Source of the DNA: Candidatus Woesearchaeota archaeon
GTDB lineage: Archaea; Nanobdellota; Nanobdellia; Woesearchaeales; UBA9642
Reading direction: 5' to 3'
Assembly (NCBI GenBank): GCA_026002815.1
Contig: BPGB01000003.1
Span: forward strand, 62,001 to 126,000
DNA length: 64,000 nt
Shown here: positions 1 through 9,183 of the stretch, piece by piece
Layout of the letters: each line of letters starts with the position of its first letter
Position numbering within the stretch: position 1 is the stretch's first letter
Program-made: the position numbers and the translations under genes
The notes under the pieces: generated by a model
What the model was told of the DNA's origin: nothing
What the model saw: only the letters and a program-made list of their open reading frames with translations
Database searches by the model: none

Positions 1-734
1 GAACAACCGCTTCCATCTTGATTGAGTGATTCTATTAATGAATAGCTAGAATCTGCTAAAGATTTACCGTTGTTTCTTAAAGTATCTACATCTTTTGATA
101 GTGCTGTTATTTTATTTATCAAATCTGAAGAGTCTATATCTGCAGCTGAGAGGTCTATACTTCCTAGTTTTGACTTAATATCAGATATTTTTTTGTTTAG
201 ATCGCTAATACTTGATTTTAGGGCAATTATTTTTGCTATGTTCTCATTGTTTGTCTTTTGTGAGAAAACAATAACAGATAACAATTCATTAGTTAATTGA
301 GTGCTTAATTGAGTTGATGCTATGGATATCTTCTTATTTATAGTATCAAGAATCGCATATACGAAGTTAGTTCTTGATTGATCAACATAAAATATCAGTT
401 CGTTTTTTTGATTATTTGAAATTTCAAAATCTTTTGGAAAAATAACACATACATGCACTTTACCTTGCTCTATCATTTCAACACAAGATTCTTGACTGTT
501 ATATTCTGCAACAAAGAAATACTGATTGTCTGATAATGCTTCAATAAATGCTAATGTAAGATTATTTTTTTCAGGAGAATAATAACCCACATTAAGTTTA
601 GAAGCTGAAGGATTATTAAATGCAAAACCAACAAATAACATTATTAATAATGGACCAAATATTGTCACAAACATGCTTGTCTTTGAACGCATTAATAATT
701 TCAAATTTTTAAAAGTTATTTTTAGGACTTTCAT
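1..734 (-). CDS. ABC-2 type transporter permease, partial (C-terminus beyond window)
   Basis: An open frame runs from an ATG at 734 to the window edge without a stop, so only about 244 N-terminal residues are seen. The start MKVLKITFKNLKLLMRSK is followed by a hydrophobic segment (about residues 23-43), then a long soluble stretch with coiled-coil character near residues 150-210. This is the layout of ABC-2/YhgE-type permeases, where a large outer domain follows the first membrane helix. An AGGTGAG ribosome binding site precedes the ATG. It follows the ATPase gene on the same strand, separated by about 150 bases, so the two probably form one exporter. The substrate cannot be told. Confidence 0.75.
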   Translation of the reverse strand, partial: MKVLKITFKNLKLLMRSKTSMFVTIFGPLLIMLFVGFAFNNPSASKLNVGYYSPEKNNLTLAFIEALSDNQYFFVAEYNSQESCVEMIEQGKVHVCVIFPKDFEISNNQKNELIFYVDQSRTNFVYAILDTINKKISIASTQLSTQLTNELLSVIVFSQKTNNENIAKIIALKSSISDLNKKISDIKSKLGSIDLSAADIDSSDLINKITALSKDVDTLRNNGKSLADSSYSLIESLNQDGSGC

Positions 735-882
735 GACTCACCTGTTAAATTTTGTTAAATTTTCACCTATTACTCATACGTTATGTACTTTTGCTTTTTT
801 AACAAATCTTTAAGTAACATTGTTATAAAATAATATTTGTGTAAAAATGTTTTTTGACAACGAAAGCTATTTCGCCATTTTG

Positions 883-1929
883 CTATTTTGCTATTTTGGA
901 ATTTTTTCTTTTTAACTTTTCTTTTATTTCTTCTGCTTCTTCGGCCTTATCACTTTCTGATTCTGCTATCATTATAAATATTTCATCAAGAGATGGCTTA
1001 GTAACTTTTAAGTCAACTATGGTTTCCTTATGCTGTTCTAATTTCTTTATTAATTCTGCCAGGACTATTTCTGGTTTTGAAGTATATATTACAAGCTTTG
1101 TACCTTTATCCTCAATCTTGACTACTTCTTTCAAAACATCTTTATCCTTAAAATCCGCTATAAGATTATAATTTCCTGGGAATGATTCTAAATGTATTTC
1201 CTCATGCTTGCTAAATCGCTCTTTTATTTCATTAGGAGTTCCTACTGACAATATTTTTCCCTCTTTTATTATTGCAATTCTACTACATAACTCTTCTAAT
1301 TCAGAAAGATGATGACTTGAAAGTATTATTGTTGTTCCTCTCTTATTTATTTTCCTTACAAGACGCCATATGTGATTCCTTAATAACGGGTCCAGATCTG
1401 CAGTAGGCTCATCTAGTATTAATATTCTAGGATCATGTATTAACGCGCATGCCATGTCAAGTCTTCTTTGCATTCCACCTGAAAGATTTTTTGCTAAATT
1501 TTTTTCAGAACCTTGTAAATCCATTAAATTAATAAGCGTTTGTGTATTAGCTTTTAATGTATCCTTACTTAAACCATATAATGTTCCAAAATATTCAAGG
1601 TTTTCTTTAACTGTTAAATTAGTATAAAAACTAGGAACTTGACTTGCCATGCCAATTATTTTTTTTAAATCATCAGTATATTTAAACACGCTTCTAAAAC
1701 TATGAGTGTCCTTATGTTCTAATAAGTGCTCATTTCTGAATTCTACATCTCCTGCTTCAGGCTTTAAGAATCCGATGATTATGTTTAGTAATGTAGTTTT
1801 TCCGCTTCCAGAAGCACCTATTATTCCAAATATTTCCCCCGCATAGATATCTAATTCTATATTATCTAGAATCACTCGTCTATCAAATACTTTAGAAACG
1901 CCTTTTACTTTAATTATCGGTGCTGACAT
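883..1929 (-). CDS. ABC transporter ATP-binding protein
   Basis: 348 residues. Walker A GASGSGKT lies at residues 38-45, the signature LSGGMQRRLDMA near 148, Walker B ILILDEPTADLD near 170 and the H-loop SSHH near 205, so all ATPase motifs are present. The C-terminal third resembles the extra domain of ABC-2 exporter ATPases and ends in a lysine/glutamate-rich tail. A GAGGT site lies about 12 bases before the ATG. It would power the membrane partner encoded just downstream (1-734). It sits next to the 3' end of the ribosomal cluster, where secY and adk are commonly found in archaea, but has its own AT-rich upstream region. Confidence 0.93.
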   Translation of the reverse strand: MSAPIIKVKGVSKVFDRRVILDNIELDIYAGEIFGIIGASGSGKTTLLNIIIGFLKPEAGDVEFRNEHLLEHKDTHSFRSVFKYTDDLKKIIGMASQVPSFYTNLTVKENLEYFGTLYGLSKDTLKANTQTLINLMDLQGSEKNLAKNLSGGMQRRLDMACALIHDPRILILDEPTADLDPLLRNHIWRLVRKINKRGTTIILSSHHLSELEELCSRIAIIKEGKILSVGTPNEIKERFSKHEEIHLESFPGNYNLIADFKDKDVLKEVVKIEDKGTKLVIYTSKPEIVLAELIKKLEQHKETIVDLKVTKPSLDEIFIMIAESESDKAEEAEEIKEKLKRKNSKIAK

Positions 1930-2074
1930 TCATATACCTCAGCAGAAACTTTGAAATACAAATATATAAATGTTACGATAAGAATATTAGAAAAAAGTAC
2001 TTTTAAAAGCACACTATAATTAAGAATATGAAAAAATAAAAATAAGAACATAATAAATGCCTATTTTAATATTA

Positions 2075-2524
2075 CTAAGAACTTTCTTTACTACTTAAAA
2101 CAACTGAGCCTCCGGCATTTTGAATTTTTTCAACAGCAGAAGCAGACGCATAATCACAAGTAATCACATATTTTCTTTTTGGATTTCCACTACCTAATAA
2201 TTTATTTACACCAATATCCTTAATATTTATTAAATAAGAGTCATCTTTTTTTATTATTTTATTATCTTTTAATAATTTTTCAAAATGTTCTTCTATGTAA
2301 AAAATATTTATAGACTTCATTTTTGGATTTCTTGATTTAAAGCCGTATCTTCCAAAATATTTTTTATCCTTCCAAATCGATGGTTTTTTCTGATCTGCTT
2401 TCTTACCAGTTCCGGCCATTCCTACGCCTCCTTGATGACCAGAACCTCTATGCTTCTTCTTTGAACCATATCCATGAGTATGATGTCCTCTGAATTTCAC
2501 TGTTTTTTTTCTTCTGTTAAGCAT
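2075..2524 (-). CDS. rpl15: 50S ribosomal protein uL15 (L15P/L27Ae)
   Basis: 149 residues. The basic, glycine-rich N-terminus (RGHHTHGYGSKKKHRGSGHQ) is the hallmark of archaeal uL15, which threads into 23S rRNA. The C-terminal globular part ends in ASAVEKIQNAGGSVV, the typical uL15 ending. This is the last gene of the ribosomal run. In most archaea secY follows, but here only an intergenic stretch and an ABC ATPase are seen. Length is normal. Confidence 0.97.
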   Translation of the reverse strand: MLNRRKKTVKFRGHHTHGYGSKKKHRGSGHQGGVGMAGTGKKADQKKPSIWKDKKYFGRYGFKSRNPKMKSINIFYIEEHFEKLLKDNKIIKKDDSYLINIKDIGVNKLLGSGNPKRKYVITCDYASASAVEKIQNAGGSVVLSSKESS

Positions 2525-2581
2525 TTTAACCTCTGATCTTTAACATTAATATGTATTGTTTAATAAATTAGTTTAATATCA

Positions 2582-2950
2582 TTAAATCATTTTTTTGATT
2601 AAATCGTTTATTTTTGAACCTCTGTAACCAAGAGCGCCTTTATTAGTAAAAGCAGCCTTTAATCCTCTAGGACCAAAACCTCCTCTTGGCGGGTTAAGAT
2701 GAAAATAATTTTGAACCTTTCCATCAATCTTAATAGCTCTTTTTTCAACAAGTAACTTATAAGTATCATCATCTAATTCGCCATAAGTAACATAATCCTT
2801 GCATTTTTCAAGCATTCCTCTTATTTCTGGTTTATCGTCATAAACGGAACAGGTGTGTTTTTTATGAAGCTTTAGCATTCTCATTGTTGATTCTACCTTA
2901 TAATTTACATCATCTGTTCCTCTTAACCTAATAATTGCAAGTTTGACCAT
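2582..2950 (-). CDS. rpl30: 50S ribosomal protein uL30, compact form
   Basis: 122 residues, shorter than the roughly 150 usual for archaeal uL30. The N-terminal fold (LAIIRLRGTDDVNYKVESTM) and the C-terminal PPRGGFGPRGLKAAF and GALGYRGSKINDLIKKM motifs are both present. The missing part lies between them, after residue 75, where archaeal homologues have an extra helical segment. No frameshift is visible, so this is a true compaction, consistent with reduced ribosomes in small DPANN genomes. Spaced 21 bases from rps5. Confidence 0.96.
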   Translation of the reverse strand: MVKLAIIRLRGTDDVNYKVESTMRMLKLHKKHTCSVYDDKPEIRGMLEKCKDYVTYGELDDDTYKLLVEKRAIKIDGKVQNYFHLNPPRGGFGPRGLKAAFTNKGALGYRGSKINDLIKKMI

Positions 2951-2971
2951 TTTAATCTTCCTATGATTATT

Positions 2972-3748
2972 TTATGATTGTTTTTTTATACCTGACACTC
3001 CTAATGAATCTAAATATTTTTCTTGTAATTTCATAGTGTTTAATTTAAGTAATGCTTTTTCTAAAGCTACTATAACATTTATTTTGTTTCTTGACTGACC
3101 TTTTACTTTAGTCCAAACATCCTTTATACCTGCTAATCGTAAAACTTTAGCAACCTCTTTTTCTGCTTTTAAACCCGTTCCTTTAGGCGCAGGTTTCAAT
3201 TCAACAGTAACGGAACTGCACTTTCCGGTAACTGCAAAAGGTATTGAATGAGGATTCTTACAACCGCATTGCCATGACCCACATCCTCGTACTACTTTTA
3301 TAATATTTAATTTAGCATTACGGATTGCTTTCTCTCTTGCAGGAACTGTTTCTTTAGCCTTACCAAAACCTAATCCGACATAACCATCTTTATTTCCTAT
3401 AACTGCGTAAGTCGCAAATTTTGGCTTGTTGCCCTCTCTTGTTTTCTTTTGTGTCTGCCTAAATACTCTCCTTGAACCTCCTCCGAATTTACCCTTTGAT
3501 TGACCTATCATTAACAAATCAGATTCTACTCCTGGCAATAATATATCAACAATTTCTGGCTCAAGTATTGGCTTGCATGATTCTAATACGCTATCAATAT
3601 CTGTTATTTCTCTTGATTTTACTTTTTTTCCTAATTCAGTTTTAGGAGTCCATTTTTCAACATCAGCAGATACAGTAACTACCTCTACTGCTTCTTCTGA
3701 TATTGGTTCTATGATAACTTTTTCTTCTTTTTCATTTATTCTAACCAT
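2972..3748 (-). CDS. rps5: 30S ribosomal protein uS5
   Basis: 258 residues, with an N-terminal acidic extension of about 40 residues not needed for the fold. The double-stranded RNA-binding core carries FATYAVIGNKDGYVGLGFGKA, and the cysteine-containing CGSWQCGC segment and PAPKGTGL loop are typical of archaeal uS5. It shapes the mRNA entry channel and decoding fidelity in the 30S subunit. Sixteen bases separate it from the upstream rpl18 gene. Confidence 0.97.
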   Translation of the reverse strand: MVRINEKEEKVIIEPISEEAVEVVTVSADVEKWTPKTELGKKVKSREITDIDSVLESCKPILEPEIVDILLPGVESDLLMIGQSKGKFGGGSRRVFRQTQKKTREGNKPKFATYAVIGNKDGYVGLGFGKAKETVPAREKAIRNAKLNIIKVVRGCGSWQCGCKNPHSIPFAVTGKCSSVTVELKPAPKGTGLKAEKEVAKVLRLAGIKDVWTKVKGQSRNKINVIVALEKALLKLNTMKLQEKYLDSLGVSGIKKQS

Positions 3749-3763
3749 TTTACACCGAAATAA

Positions 3764-4252
3764 TTATTTTTCTTTCATGATTTTGTTTTTTATAGTATCA
3801 AAAAGATTCGCAACGGACTCGCTAATATGTGATCCGTTTAATCGTTCTTCTTTAGGAAATGCGTCTTCTGAACAAGTTATATCCAAACCACCATCAATTG
3901 CCCCTTTTACTGCTGCAAAAATCCGCGAACCGCTTGAAGGAGTCTGCAATCCTATATCTACAATTGCAGAATTAAAACCCTTACTTACGGACTTCTTCGC
4001 AGCGAGCAAACCTGTTAAATATGCAGCTGGAATGTTGCTTGTTGAAAAAGTCCATCCCAACTTCTTTAACTCATTGCTTGTTACTGTTACTAATACATTA
4101 TCACCAGAATCGTTATATCTTACTAATTGAACGATTAAGTGCTTATTGGTTTTCCTAACAACCAACCTTAAAGATCCGCTAACAAGTAATTTTAACCTTT
4201 TCTTATAATTCGTTCTTCCTTCTCTCTTTCTTTTATATGGTACAAATTTCAT
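3764..4252 (-). CDS. rpl18: 50S ribosomal protein uL18
   Basis: 162 residues. The start KFVPYKRKREGRTNYKKRL and the later motif LKLLVSGSLRLVVRKTNKH are standard for archaeal uL18, the 5S rRNA-binding protein. The gene starts 7 bases after the end of the eL19 gene, so translation is probably coupled. Length is slightly below typical archaeal homologues because the C-terminal arm is short. Confidence 0.96.
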   Translation of the reverse strand: MKFVPYKRKREGRTNYKKRLKLLVSGSLRLVVRKTNKHLIVQLVRYNDSGDNVLVTVTSNELKKLGWTFSTSNIPAAYLTGLLAAKKSVSKGFNSAIVDIGLQTPSSGSRIFAAVKGAIDGGLDITCSEDAFPKEERLNGSHISESVANLFDTIKNKIMKEK

Positions 4253-4258
4253 TTTGAT

Positions 4259-4783
4259 TTACTTCGAGTTATTTTTTATTTTTTTATCGCTTCTTGTTTT
4301 ATTATTTTTTGTATTATCCTCTTCAACAGGAGATTTTGAACTTAACATTTCATCATGTTCTTCAAGGAATAATTTTATGTGCCTCTTACTTCTGAAATAT
4401 CCACCTTTTGATTTTAAATAAAGTTCCCTATATGCTTTTCTGGTGATTATTTTTTTTGACACTAATTCCTTTAAAAATGTTCTTTGAACTCTTAGTTTTT
4501 TCATCCATTGTTCTTTAAGGTTTATCCTTGCATTGAGAGTTCCTTTTCGTGTTCCCTCACCTTTTCTTCTGCCTTTACTCTTTTGTAATTTTAACTTTCT
4601 TACTCTTACTTTAGATGTTGATCTTGTTGGTTTTTCTTTAATTGCTCCTTCGCCTACTAATAAGCGTATATCGTGTTTTGTTATCGCTTGCTTTATATCA
4701 TCTAATCTATCATTATCAAACCATACTCTCTTTGGCGAACAATTCAGCACTTGTGATGCAAGTCTCTTTTGAACTCGTAACAT
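4259..4783 (-). CDS. rpl19e: 50S ribosomal protein eL19
   Basis: 174 residues. The start LRVQKRLASQVLNCSPKRVW, the arginine/lysine-rich middle (KSKGRRKGEGTRKG) and YLKSKGGYFRSKRHIKLFL identify eL19, found in archaea and eukaryotes but not bacteria. A low-complexity N/K/E tail of about 25 residues follows the conserved domain, as in several neighbours. A CTCCTT-complement (AAGGAG) site precedes the ATG. Confidence 0.97.
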   Translation of the reverse strand: MLRVQKRLASQVLNCSPKRVWFDNDRLDDIKQAITKHDIRLLVGEGAIKEKPTRSTSKVRVRKLKLQKSKGRRKGEGTRKGTLNARINLKEQWMKKLRVQRTFLKELVSKKIITRKAYRELYLKSKGGYFRSKRHIKLFLEEHDEMLSSKSPVEEDNTKNNKTRSDKKIKNNSK

Positions 4784-4873
4784 TTTTTCTCCTTGGTTTT
4801 TGATTATAAATTTACTTTTTATTATTAATTTGACAAGTAAAATTTAATTTATTATTAATTAGTGTTTATGTGA

Positions 4874-5461
4874 TTATTGTTTATGAATTAATACCTCGTC
4901 TTTTTGTTTCTTTTCTTCTGCTTTTTTTTCTTCTTCTGAAATTTCTTTTGAATCATTTTTTAAAGATTCTTTTTTCTCTGCTTTTTTCAGAGAGTCTTCT
5001 ATTGTTTTTTTCTTCTTCTCAGATCTCTCTTTCTTCTCTTCCTCCTTCTTCTTCTTTTGTGTATCTACCTTCTTGAAAAACTCCTCTAATTTTATATTTA
5101 AAACCATTAATTTTAATTCTTCTGCCTTCTTTAATATTTCTAACTTTTTCTTTGTACCGATTGTTTTAGCAATTATTATCCCTTGATCTTTAGTTACATT
5201 ATTTAAATCAGAGAGGTTTTTTATTAAAACAGGTTCGACACCTTTTTTATGATAACCTCTAACTTCAACTGGACTTCTCCATCCCTGTTTAACTCTTCTT
5301 CTATATCCTTTAAATTGATGTCGCATCTTACTTTGAATTCCAGTTGGTCTTTTCCATCTCTTTGATAATCTCTTCTTCTTATGATAGTCTTGCTGTAAAA
5401 ACTCTGGCTTCTTAGACTTTATCTTTTCTCTCACAGCAAGCAATTCTTTTTTGTTACTCAT
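4874..5461 (-). CDS. rpl32e: 50S ribosomal protein eL32 with charged C-terminal tail
   Basis: 195 residues. The eL32 core (about residues 18-130) contains FLQQDYHKKKRLSKRWKRP, KMRHQFKGYRRRVKQGWRSP and GVEPVLIKNLSDLN. Residues from about 133 to the end form a lysine/glutamate-rich low-complexity helix that is not part of the family fold. The same kind of tail occurs in uL24 and uS3 of this cluster. Gaps of about 80-90 AT-rich bases flank the gene on both sides, larger than elsewhere in the run, so an internal promoter is possible. Confidence 0.96.
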   Translation of the reverse strand: MSNKKELLAVREKIKSKKPEFLQQDYHKKKRLSKRWKRPTGIQSKMRHQFKGYRRRVKQGWRSPVEVRGYHKKGVEPVLIKNLSDLNNVTKDQGIIIAKTIGTKKKLEILKKAEELKLMVLNIKLEEFFKKVDTQKKKKEEEKKERSEKKKKTIEDSLKKAEKKESLKNDSKEISEEEKKAEEKKQKDEVLIHKQ

Positions 5462-5540
5462 TTTTATCCTCTTAAGTAATTGTTAAAAATATTAAATATT
5501 GATTTAATTAGTTACATATAATATCTTACTTACTTTATCT

Positions 5541-6089
5541 TTACTTTAGTTCAACACCATCCTTAACAGTTATATATATGCCATCTTGAAAGATTCTTTT
5601 ATCAAAATCTGCTCTTCTACATATTTGCTCTATTGATGCAGCAGTTTGAGCGGCCAGTTCTTTATTAGGACTTGTCACTATTATTTCTGGTTCTTTGATC
5701 TCAACAGTTACTCCTGGCTTTATTGTTAACGTTCTTGGAACAGTTTCTCCCATAAAATTTTTTACCTCTAGAACTGAACCTTTCAAAGTAACTTTCATAG
5801 GGAAGTGTCCTGAACAAATTTTTAACTTATAGACTGAACCCTCTAAAACTCCTTTAAACATGTTTTTTAGGTGCGCTTCTGTTGTAAATATTGCTGCTTT
5901 TTCTCTCTTAGTAGGCTTAATGACATTAAAAACTATAAAATTCCCCTCTAACTTCATTGATATTTTTTTAAATACAAACTTTCTTTGAACTTCTCCCTTA
6001 GGTCCTTTTACCGAAACTAATCCATTATCTAACTTTACAGTGACCTTTTCAGGTATGCTCACTCTATATTCCATGTTTGCTGGTTTCAT
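5541..6089 (-). CDS. rpl6: 50S ribosomal protein uL6
   Basis: 182 residues with the two tandem uL6 domains: an N-terminal one with VKLDNGLVSVKGPKGEVQR and a C-terminal one starting near residue 95 with LKICSGHFPMKV. uL6 supports the factor-binding region near the sarcin-ricin loop. The C-terminus (RRADFDKRIFQDGIYITVK) matches the archaeal family. Normal length. Confidence 0.97.
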   Translation of the reverse strand: MKPANMEYRVSIPEKVTVKLDNGLVSVKGPKGEVQRKFVFKKISMKLEGNFIVFNVIKPTKREKAAIFTTEAHLKNMFKGVLEGSVYKLKICSGHFPMKVTLKGSVLEVKNFMGETVPRTLTIKPGVTVEIKEPEIIVTSPNKELAAQTAASIEQICRRADFDKRIFQDGIYITVKDGVELK

Positions 6090-6142
6090 TTTATTCTCTC
6101 TATTATTTCTTATATTGTTTCTAAATAATTAATCAATTAAAG

Positions 6143-6532
6143 TTAATAACAATAACATATTAATCTTCCGCCTAATCCTTTCTCCTTAGCTTCAAGGTGT
6201 GTCATCATGCCTTTTGATGTTGATACAACTATTATTCCGAAATCTTTTGCTGGAAGATATCTCTTCTCGAATTTTTCATAATCATCTTTTTTAACATTAA
6301 AGCGTGGCTTTATCACTCCTACTTTGTTAATTTGTCCTATTAATTGTATGGATAATAATTTTCCCTTACCATCATCTATCTCTTTATAAGTTCCTAAGTA
6401 ATTGTTTGCATTCAATATGTCTAACACTTTTCTTATTAATTTTGAATTATTTGCTACTACAATCTCTTTTCTTCCCAACTTTTCATGATTGTTTATATAA
6501 GACAATACGTTTGCTAATGGATCATTTAACAT
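6143..6532 (-). CDS. rps8: 30S ribosomal protein uS8
   Basis: 129 residues, standard archaeal length. It begins MLNDPLANVLSYINNHEKLG and ends with the conserved STSKGMMTH and GLGGRLICYCY motifs. uS8 binds helix 21 of 16S rRNA. In bacteria the homologue represses the spc operon by binding the rpl5 leader; whether this happens here is unknown. Confidence 0.97.
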   Translation of the reverse strand: MLNDPLANVLSYINNHEKLGRKEIVVANNSKLIRKVLDILNANNYLGTYKEIDDGKGKLLSIQLIGQINKVGVIKPRFNVKKDDYEKFEKRYLPAKDFGIIVVSTSKGMMTHLEAKEKGLGGRLICYCY

Positions 6533-6573
6533 TTTACACCTTTATCATGAACATCTCGTTAATTTCATCTTTT

Positions 6574-6804
6574 TTAATTATATTTCTTGAATCCTATTTT
6601 ATTTGCTATTTCCCTAAAACACTGCCTACAAAGCTTTAAACCATACTTGTTTATATGACCGCCAGTTCTTCCACATCTAGAACATTTTTTATTTAATGCT
6701 CCTCCTACTCTTTTTTTTGGAACGGAATACTTTTTGTATTTTGCAAGCTTCCCGGGCTTATGTTCTATTTGTTTTAATACTTTTGTATGATCTGTATAAG
6801 TCAT
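6574..6804 (-). CDS. rps14: 30S ribosomal protein uS14, zinc-binding form
   Basis: 76 residues. Four zinc ligands are visible as C41-x2-C44 and C59-x2-C62 around [11 protein letters not shown]. The archaeal form is usually about 50-56 residues, so the N-terminus here carries about 20 extra residues before [12 protein letters not shown]. The ATG at 6804 lies 10 bases from the stop of rpl5, which supports this start, but a shorter product cannot be excluded. Confidence 0.95.
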   Translation of the reverse strand: MTYTDHTKVLKQIEHKPGKLAKYKKYSVPKKRVGGALNKKCSRCGRTGGHINKYGLKLCRQCFREIANKIGFKKYN

Positions 6805-6814
6805 TTTACGCTCC

Positions 6815-7339
6815 TTACTCCTCGCTATCTGTTTTTAATCCGAAATTTTCTTTCATAAAATTAATTGATTCCTCTTTTGAAATTCTATGAGTTTTTGGAA
6901 TAGATCTTTTTAGTACTTTTCTGTTTTTTATTCTAAAACCTGGTCGCTTCAAAGTTATTGTAGCTTGAAGGCCCATTGAACCTATCTCAGGATCATATTT
7001 TGTATCTTTTATATCGATATACTCTCTTATTCCAAAAGAGATATTTCCATTATCATCAAAACATGAATGCCTAAGTTTCATATCAACAGCATATAATAAT
7101 CTAGGAATGATAGCTAATGCTTTTTCTCCTCTTAAAGTTAATTTACACCCAATAGGCAATCCTGGTCTTAAACCCCATGCTGCAATTCTCTTATCTGTTT
7201 TAGTCCTGACAGGAGGTATTCCTGTTATGTGTTTCAACAGTTTTTCTGCTTTCTCGAGCTTTACCTGATCTTTACCTGCGCCTACATTTAAAGTAACTTT
7301 TTCTACATATATTTTCCGCATAATATTTTCATTTGTCAT
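6815..7339 (-). CDS. rpl5: 50S ribosomal protein uL5
   Basis: 174 residues. [20 protein letters not shown], the [15 protein letters not shown] loop and the [20 protein letters not shown] ending identify uL5, which binds 5S rRNA and contacts the P-site tRNA. The first ATG is used; a second in-frame ATG six codons later (7321) is an alternative. It is 47 bases from the eS4 gene. Confidence 0.97.
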   Translation of the reverse strand: MTNENIMRKIYVEKVTLNVGAGKDQVKLEKAEKLLKHITGIPPVRTKTDKRIAAWGLRPGLPIGCKLTLRGEKALAIIPRLLYAVDMKLRHSCFDDNGNISFGIREYIDIKDTKYDPEIGSMGLQATITLKRPGFRIKNRKVLKRSIPKTHRISKEESINFMKENFGLKTDSEE

Positions 7340-7385
7340 TTTTCTTAATTATCTATTTTCATTAATCATTAATAATGTTTTAAAA

Positions 7386-8072
7386 TCATATGGTCATTTT
7401 TATTTCAGGCTTATCTTTACCAACTACAAGAACATAATCTTTCTTTGTTTCATATACATCTTCGTTAGTTTTAACGATAACAGATTTTTCTTTTATTTCT
7501 TGTAGTATTCCTGTCTTGCCAACGTGCTTTCCCTTATATAATAGAACCAAAGCGCCCTTCTCTAATGGAAGATGTTCCTTAACAATATTATCGGGCACGG
7601 TTACTATTAATGAATCGCCTACTTTATAATGCTGTTTTTCAAAAAAAAGGTTCAAACCATTCATAAGGTTTAATTGCATTCTGCCTTTAACATAACTTTT
7701 TCCTATAATCTTTAATATCTTAATCTTAGACTCGGCCTCTGTAATAGGAATAGGTTTTAATATTCCTAAAGTAGTAATAATCATTCTATAATGTTCTTTC
7801 GTTTTTGGAAGTGATATAATGTCAGTAAAACAAACAGGATATTTATAATCTGTTATTTTCTTATGATTTATTAGAATATCGCCATTGGTTATAATATACT
7901 TTACTTCCTTTGTTGTGGAGGCTAATTTTAATTCGTACTTTAATAAGTTTGATACTGGCATGGTAAAGTATTTGCTCATTCCTCCAGGATTACTTCTAGT
8001 TATAAACTTAATTCCTCTTCTTTGAATTTTCCATGTCTTTTGTGCATTGATCCTTTTTAAGTGTCGTTTCAT
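7386..8072 (-). CDS. rps4e: 30S ribosomal protein eS4
   Basis: 228 residues. Start MKRHLKRINAQKTWKIQRRG followed by an S4-like RNA-binding segment (NGDILINHKKITDYKYPV) and a KOW-type C-terminal part (KGKHVGKTGILQEI). eS4 is archaeal/eukaryotic only. Its place between rpl24 and rpl5 is the conserved archaeal order. Slightly shorter than the usual 235-245 residues. Confidence 0.97.
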   Translation of the reverse strand: MKRHLKRINAQKTWKIQRRGIKFITRSNPGGMSKYFTMPVSNLLKYELKLASTTKEVKYIITNGDILINHKKITDYKYPVCFTDIISLPKTKEHYRMIITTLGILKPIPITEAESKIKILKIIGKSYVKGRMQLNLMNGLNLFFEKQHYKVGDSLIVTVPDNIVKEHLPLEKGALVLLYKGKHVGKTGILQEIKEKSVIVKTNEDVYETKKDYVLVVGKDKPEIKMTI

Positions 8073-8155
8073 TTTTTCTCCAATCGTAATTTTTGTAAAT
8101 TTTTTATAATAATTTGGAAATTAGTTTATCAAACTATTTTCTGTGTATTATTTGA

Positions 8156-8722
8156 CTAGTTCTTAGCATCTTCTGCTTTTTTTGTAATTGCTTTTTTATG
8201 TCTCTCTGATTTTGAAGATGATTTTATTGAATCTATTTTTTTTAAATTCTTAGCTTCTGAAGTTGTTTTTTCTTTATTTACACTTTCTTTATGTTTAGTT
8301 TCTTTTTTTGTATCTTCCGTATTGTCTTTTGACAAGGCTTTTTTTGTTACATTTCTCTGCTTGAATCTTTTCTTGTCATCAGTATTTAACTCTATTATCA
8401 TAACATTTGAAGGTTGTATGGGATATCTTGCCTTAGTTCCATCCCTCTTAACATGTTCTATCTTTGATACATATATCACTGATCTCTTTACATCGACTTC
8501 TTCAACTTTTCCTTCTTGTTTCTTAAATTGTCCTCTTAAAATTCTTACTTTATCGCCGACTCTTACACGCACAGCTCTCATCTTGTATTTGTTTCTAAGA
8601 TCCTTTGATAAGTGTACATTAAGGAATTCTCCTTTTATATGCAACGGAGCATTATATCTAAACTTTCTTTGCTTATTTGGTTTCTTACTTGAATTCCAAC
8701 TTTTTGAAAATTTTTTTCTCAT
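8156..8722 (-). CDS. rpl24: 50S ribosomal protein uL24 with charged C-terminal tail
   Basis: 188 residues. Residues 1-120 are a normal uL24: APLHIKGEFLNVHLSKDLRN then the KOW motif VGDKVRILRGQFKKQEGKV. Residues from about 122 on are a lysine/serine/glutamate low-complexity tail lacking a recognisable domain. uL24 starts large-subunit assembly near the exit tunnel; the tail would project from that region (inference). The next gene downstream, eS4, follows after 83 bases. Confidence 0.96.
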   Translation of the reverse strand: MRKKFSKSWNSSKKPNKQRKFRYNAPLHIKGEFLNVHLSKDLRNKYKMRAVRVRVGDKVRILRGQFKKQEGKVEEVDVKRSVIYVSKIEHVKRDGTKARYPIQPSNVMIIELNTDDKKRFKQRNVTKKALSKDNTEDTKKETKHKESVNKEKTTSEAKNLKKIDSIKSSSKSERHKKAITKKAEDAKN

Positions 8723-8749
8723 AATAAATCACGTCTTTATTACATTATT

Positions 8750-9151
8750 TTAAATAATCATACTTGCTATCTTTGCTACTGCTGGCCATCTGTCAGCTAC
8801 TTCCTTGGCTATTGGCCCCTTAAAGATAGTTCCCTTAGGATTTCCTTTTTCATCTTTCAATATAACTATTGCATTATCTTCAAATTTTATTCTCATACCA
8901 TTAACGCGCTTATACTCTTTTTTTTGTCTTACAATTATTCCATAAACAACTTGTTTTCTCATTTCAGGTTTTCCTTTCTTTACTGAACACATAACTAAAT
9001 CGCCTACTCCTGCGGCAGGTTTCTTTCCTTTTTTTGTTTTATGACCTATCACTGAAAATATTTTTACTATTTTTGCACCTGAATTGTCGCAGGTTTCTAC
9101 ATATGCCCCTACAGGTAATGCTTTAGTTATGTTTGCTTTTAATGCTTTCAT
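8750..9151 (-). CDS. rpl14: 50S ribosomal protein uL14
   Basis: 133 residues, normal length. ALPVGAYVETCDNSGAKIVK, GVGDLVMCSVKKGKPEMRKQ and RVNGMRIKFEDNAIVILKDE are the canonical uL14 motifs. It forms part of the subunit interface and the initiation factor 6 contact site. Thirty-two AT-rich bases separate it from rps17. Confidence 0.97.
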   Translation of the reverse strand: MKALKANITKALPVGAYVETCDNSGAKIVKIFSVIGHKTKKGKKPAAGVGDLVMCSVKKGKPEMRKQVVYGIIVRQKKEYKRVNGMRIKFEDNAIVILKDEKGNPKGTIFKGPIAKEVADRWPAVAKIASMII

Positions 9152-9183
9152 TTTAATCTTTTAATAATTTCATTATTAATAAT

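Noticed and set aside
3573-4130. A 185-codon + strand frame overlapping rps5 and rpl18.
   Set aside because: It lies opposite two certain ribosomal genes and its product resembles no protein; it arises from codon bias on the other strand.
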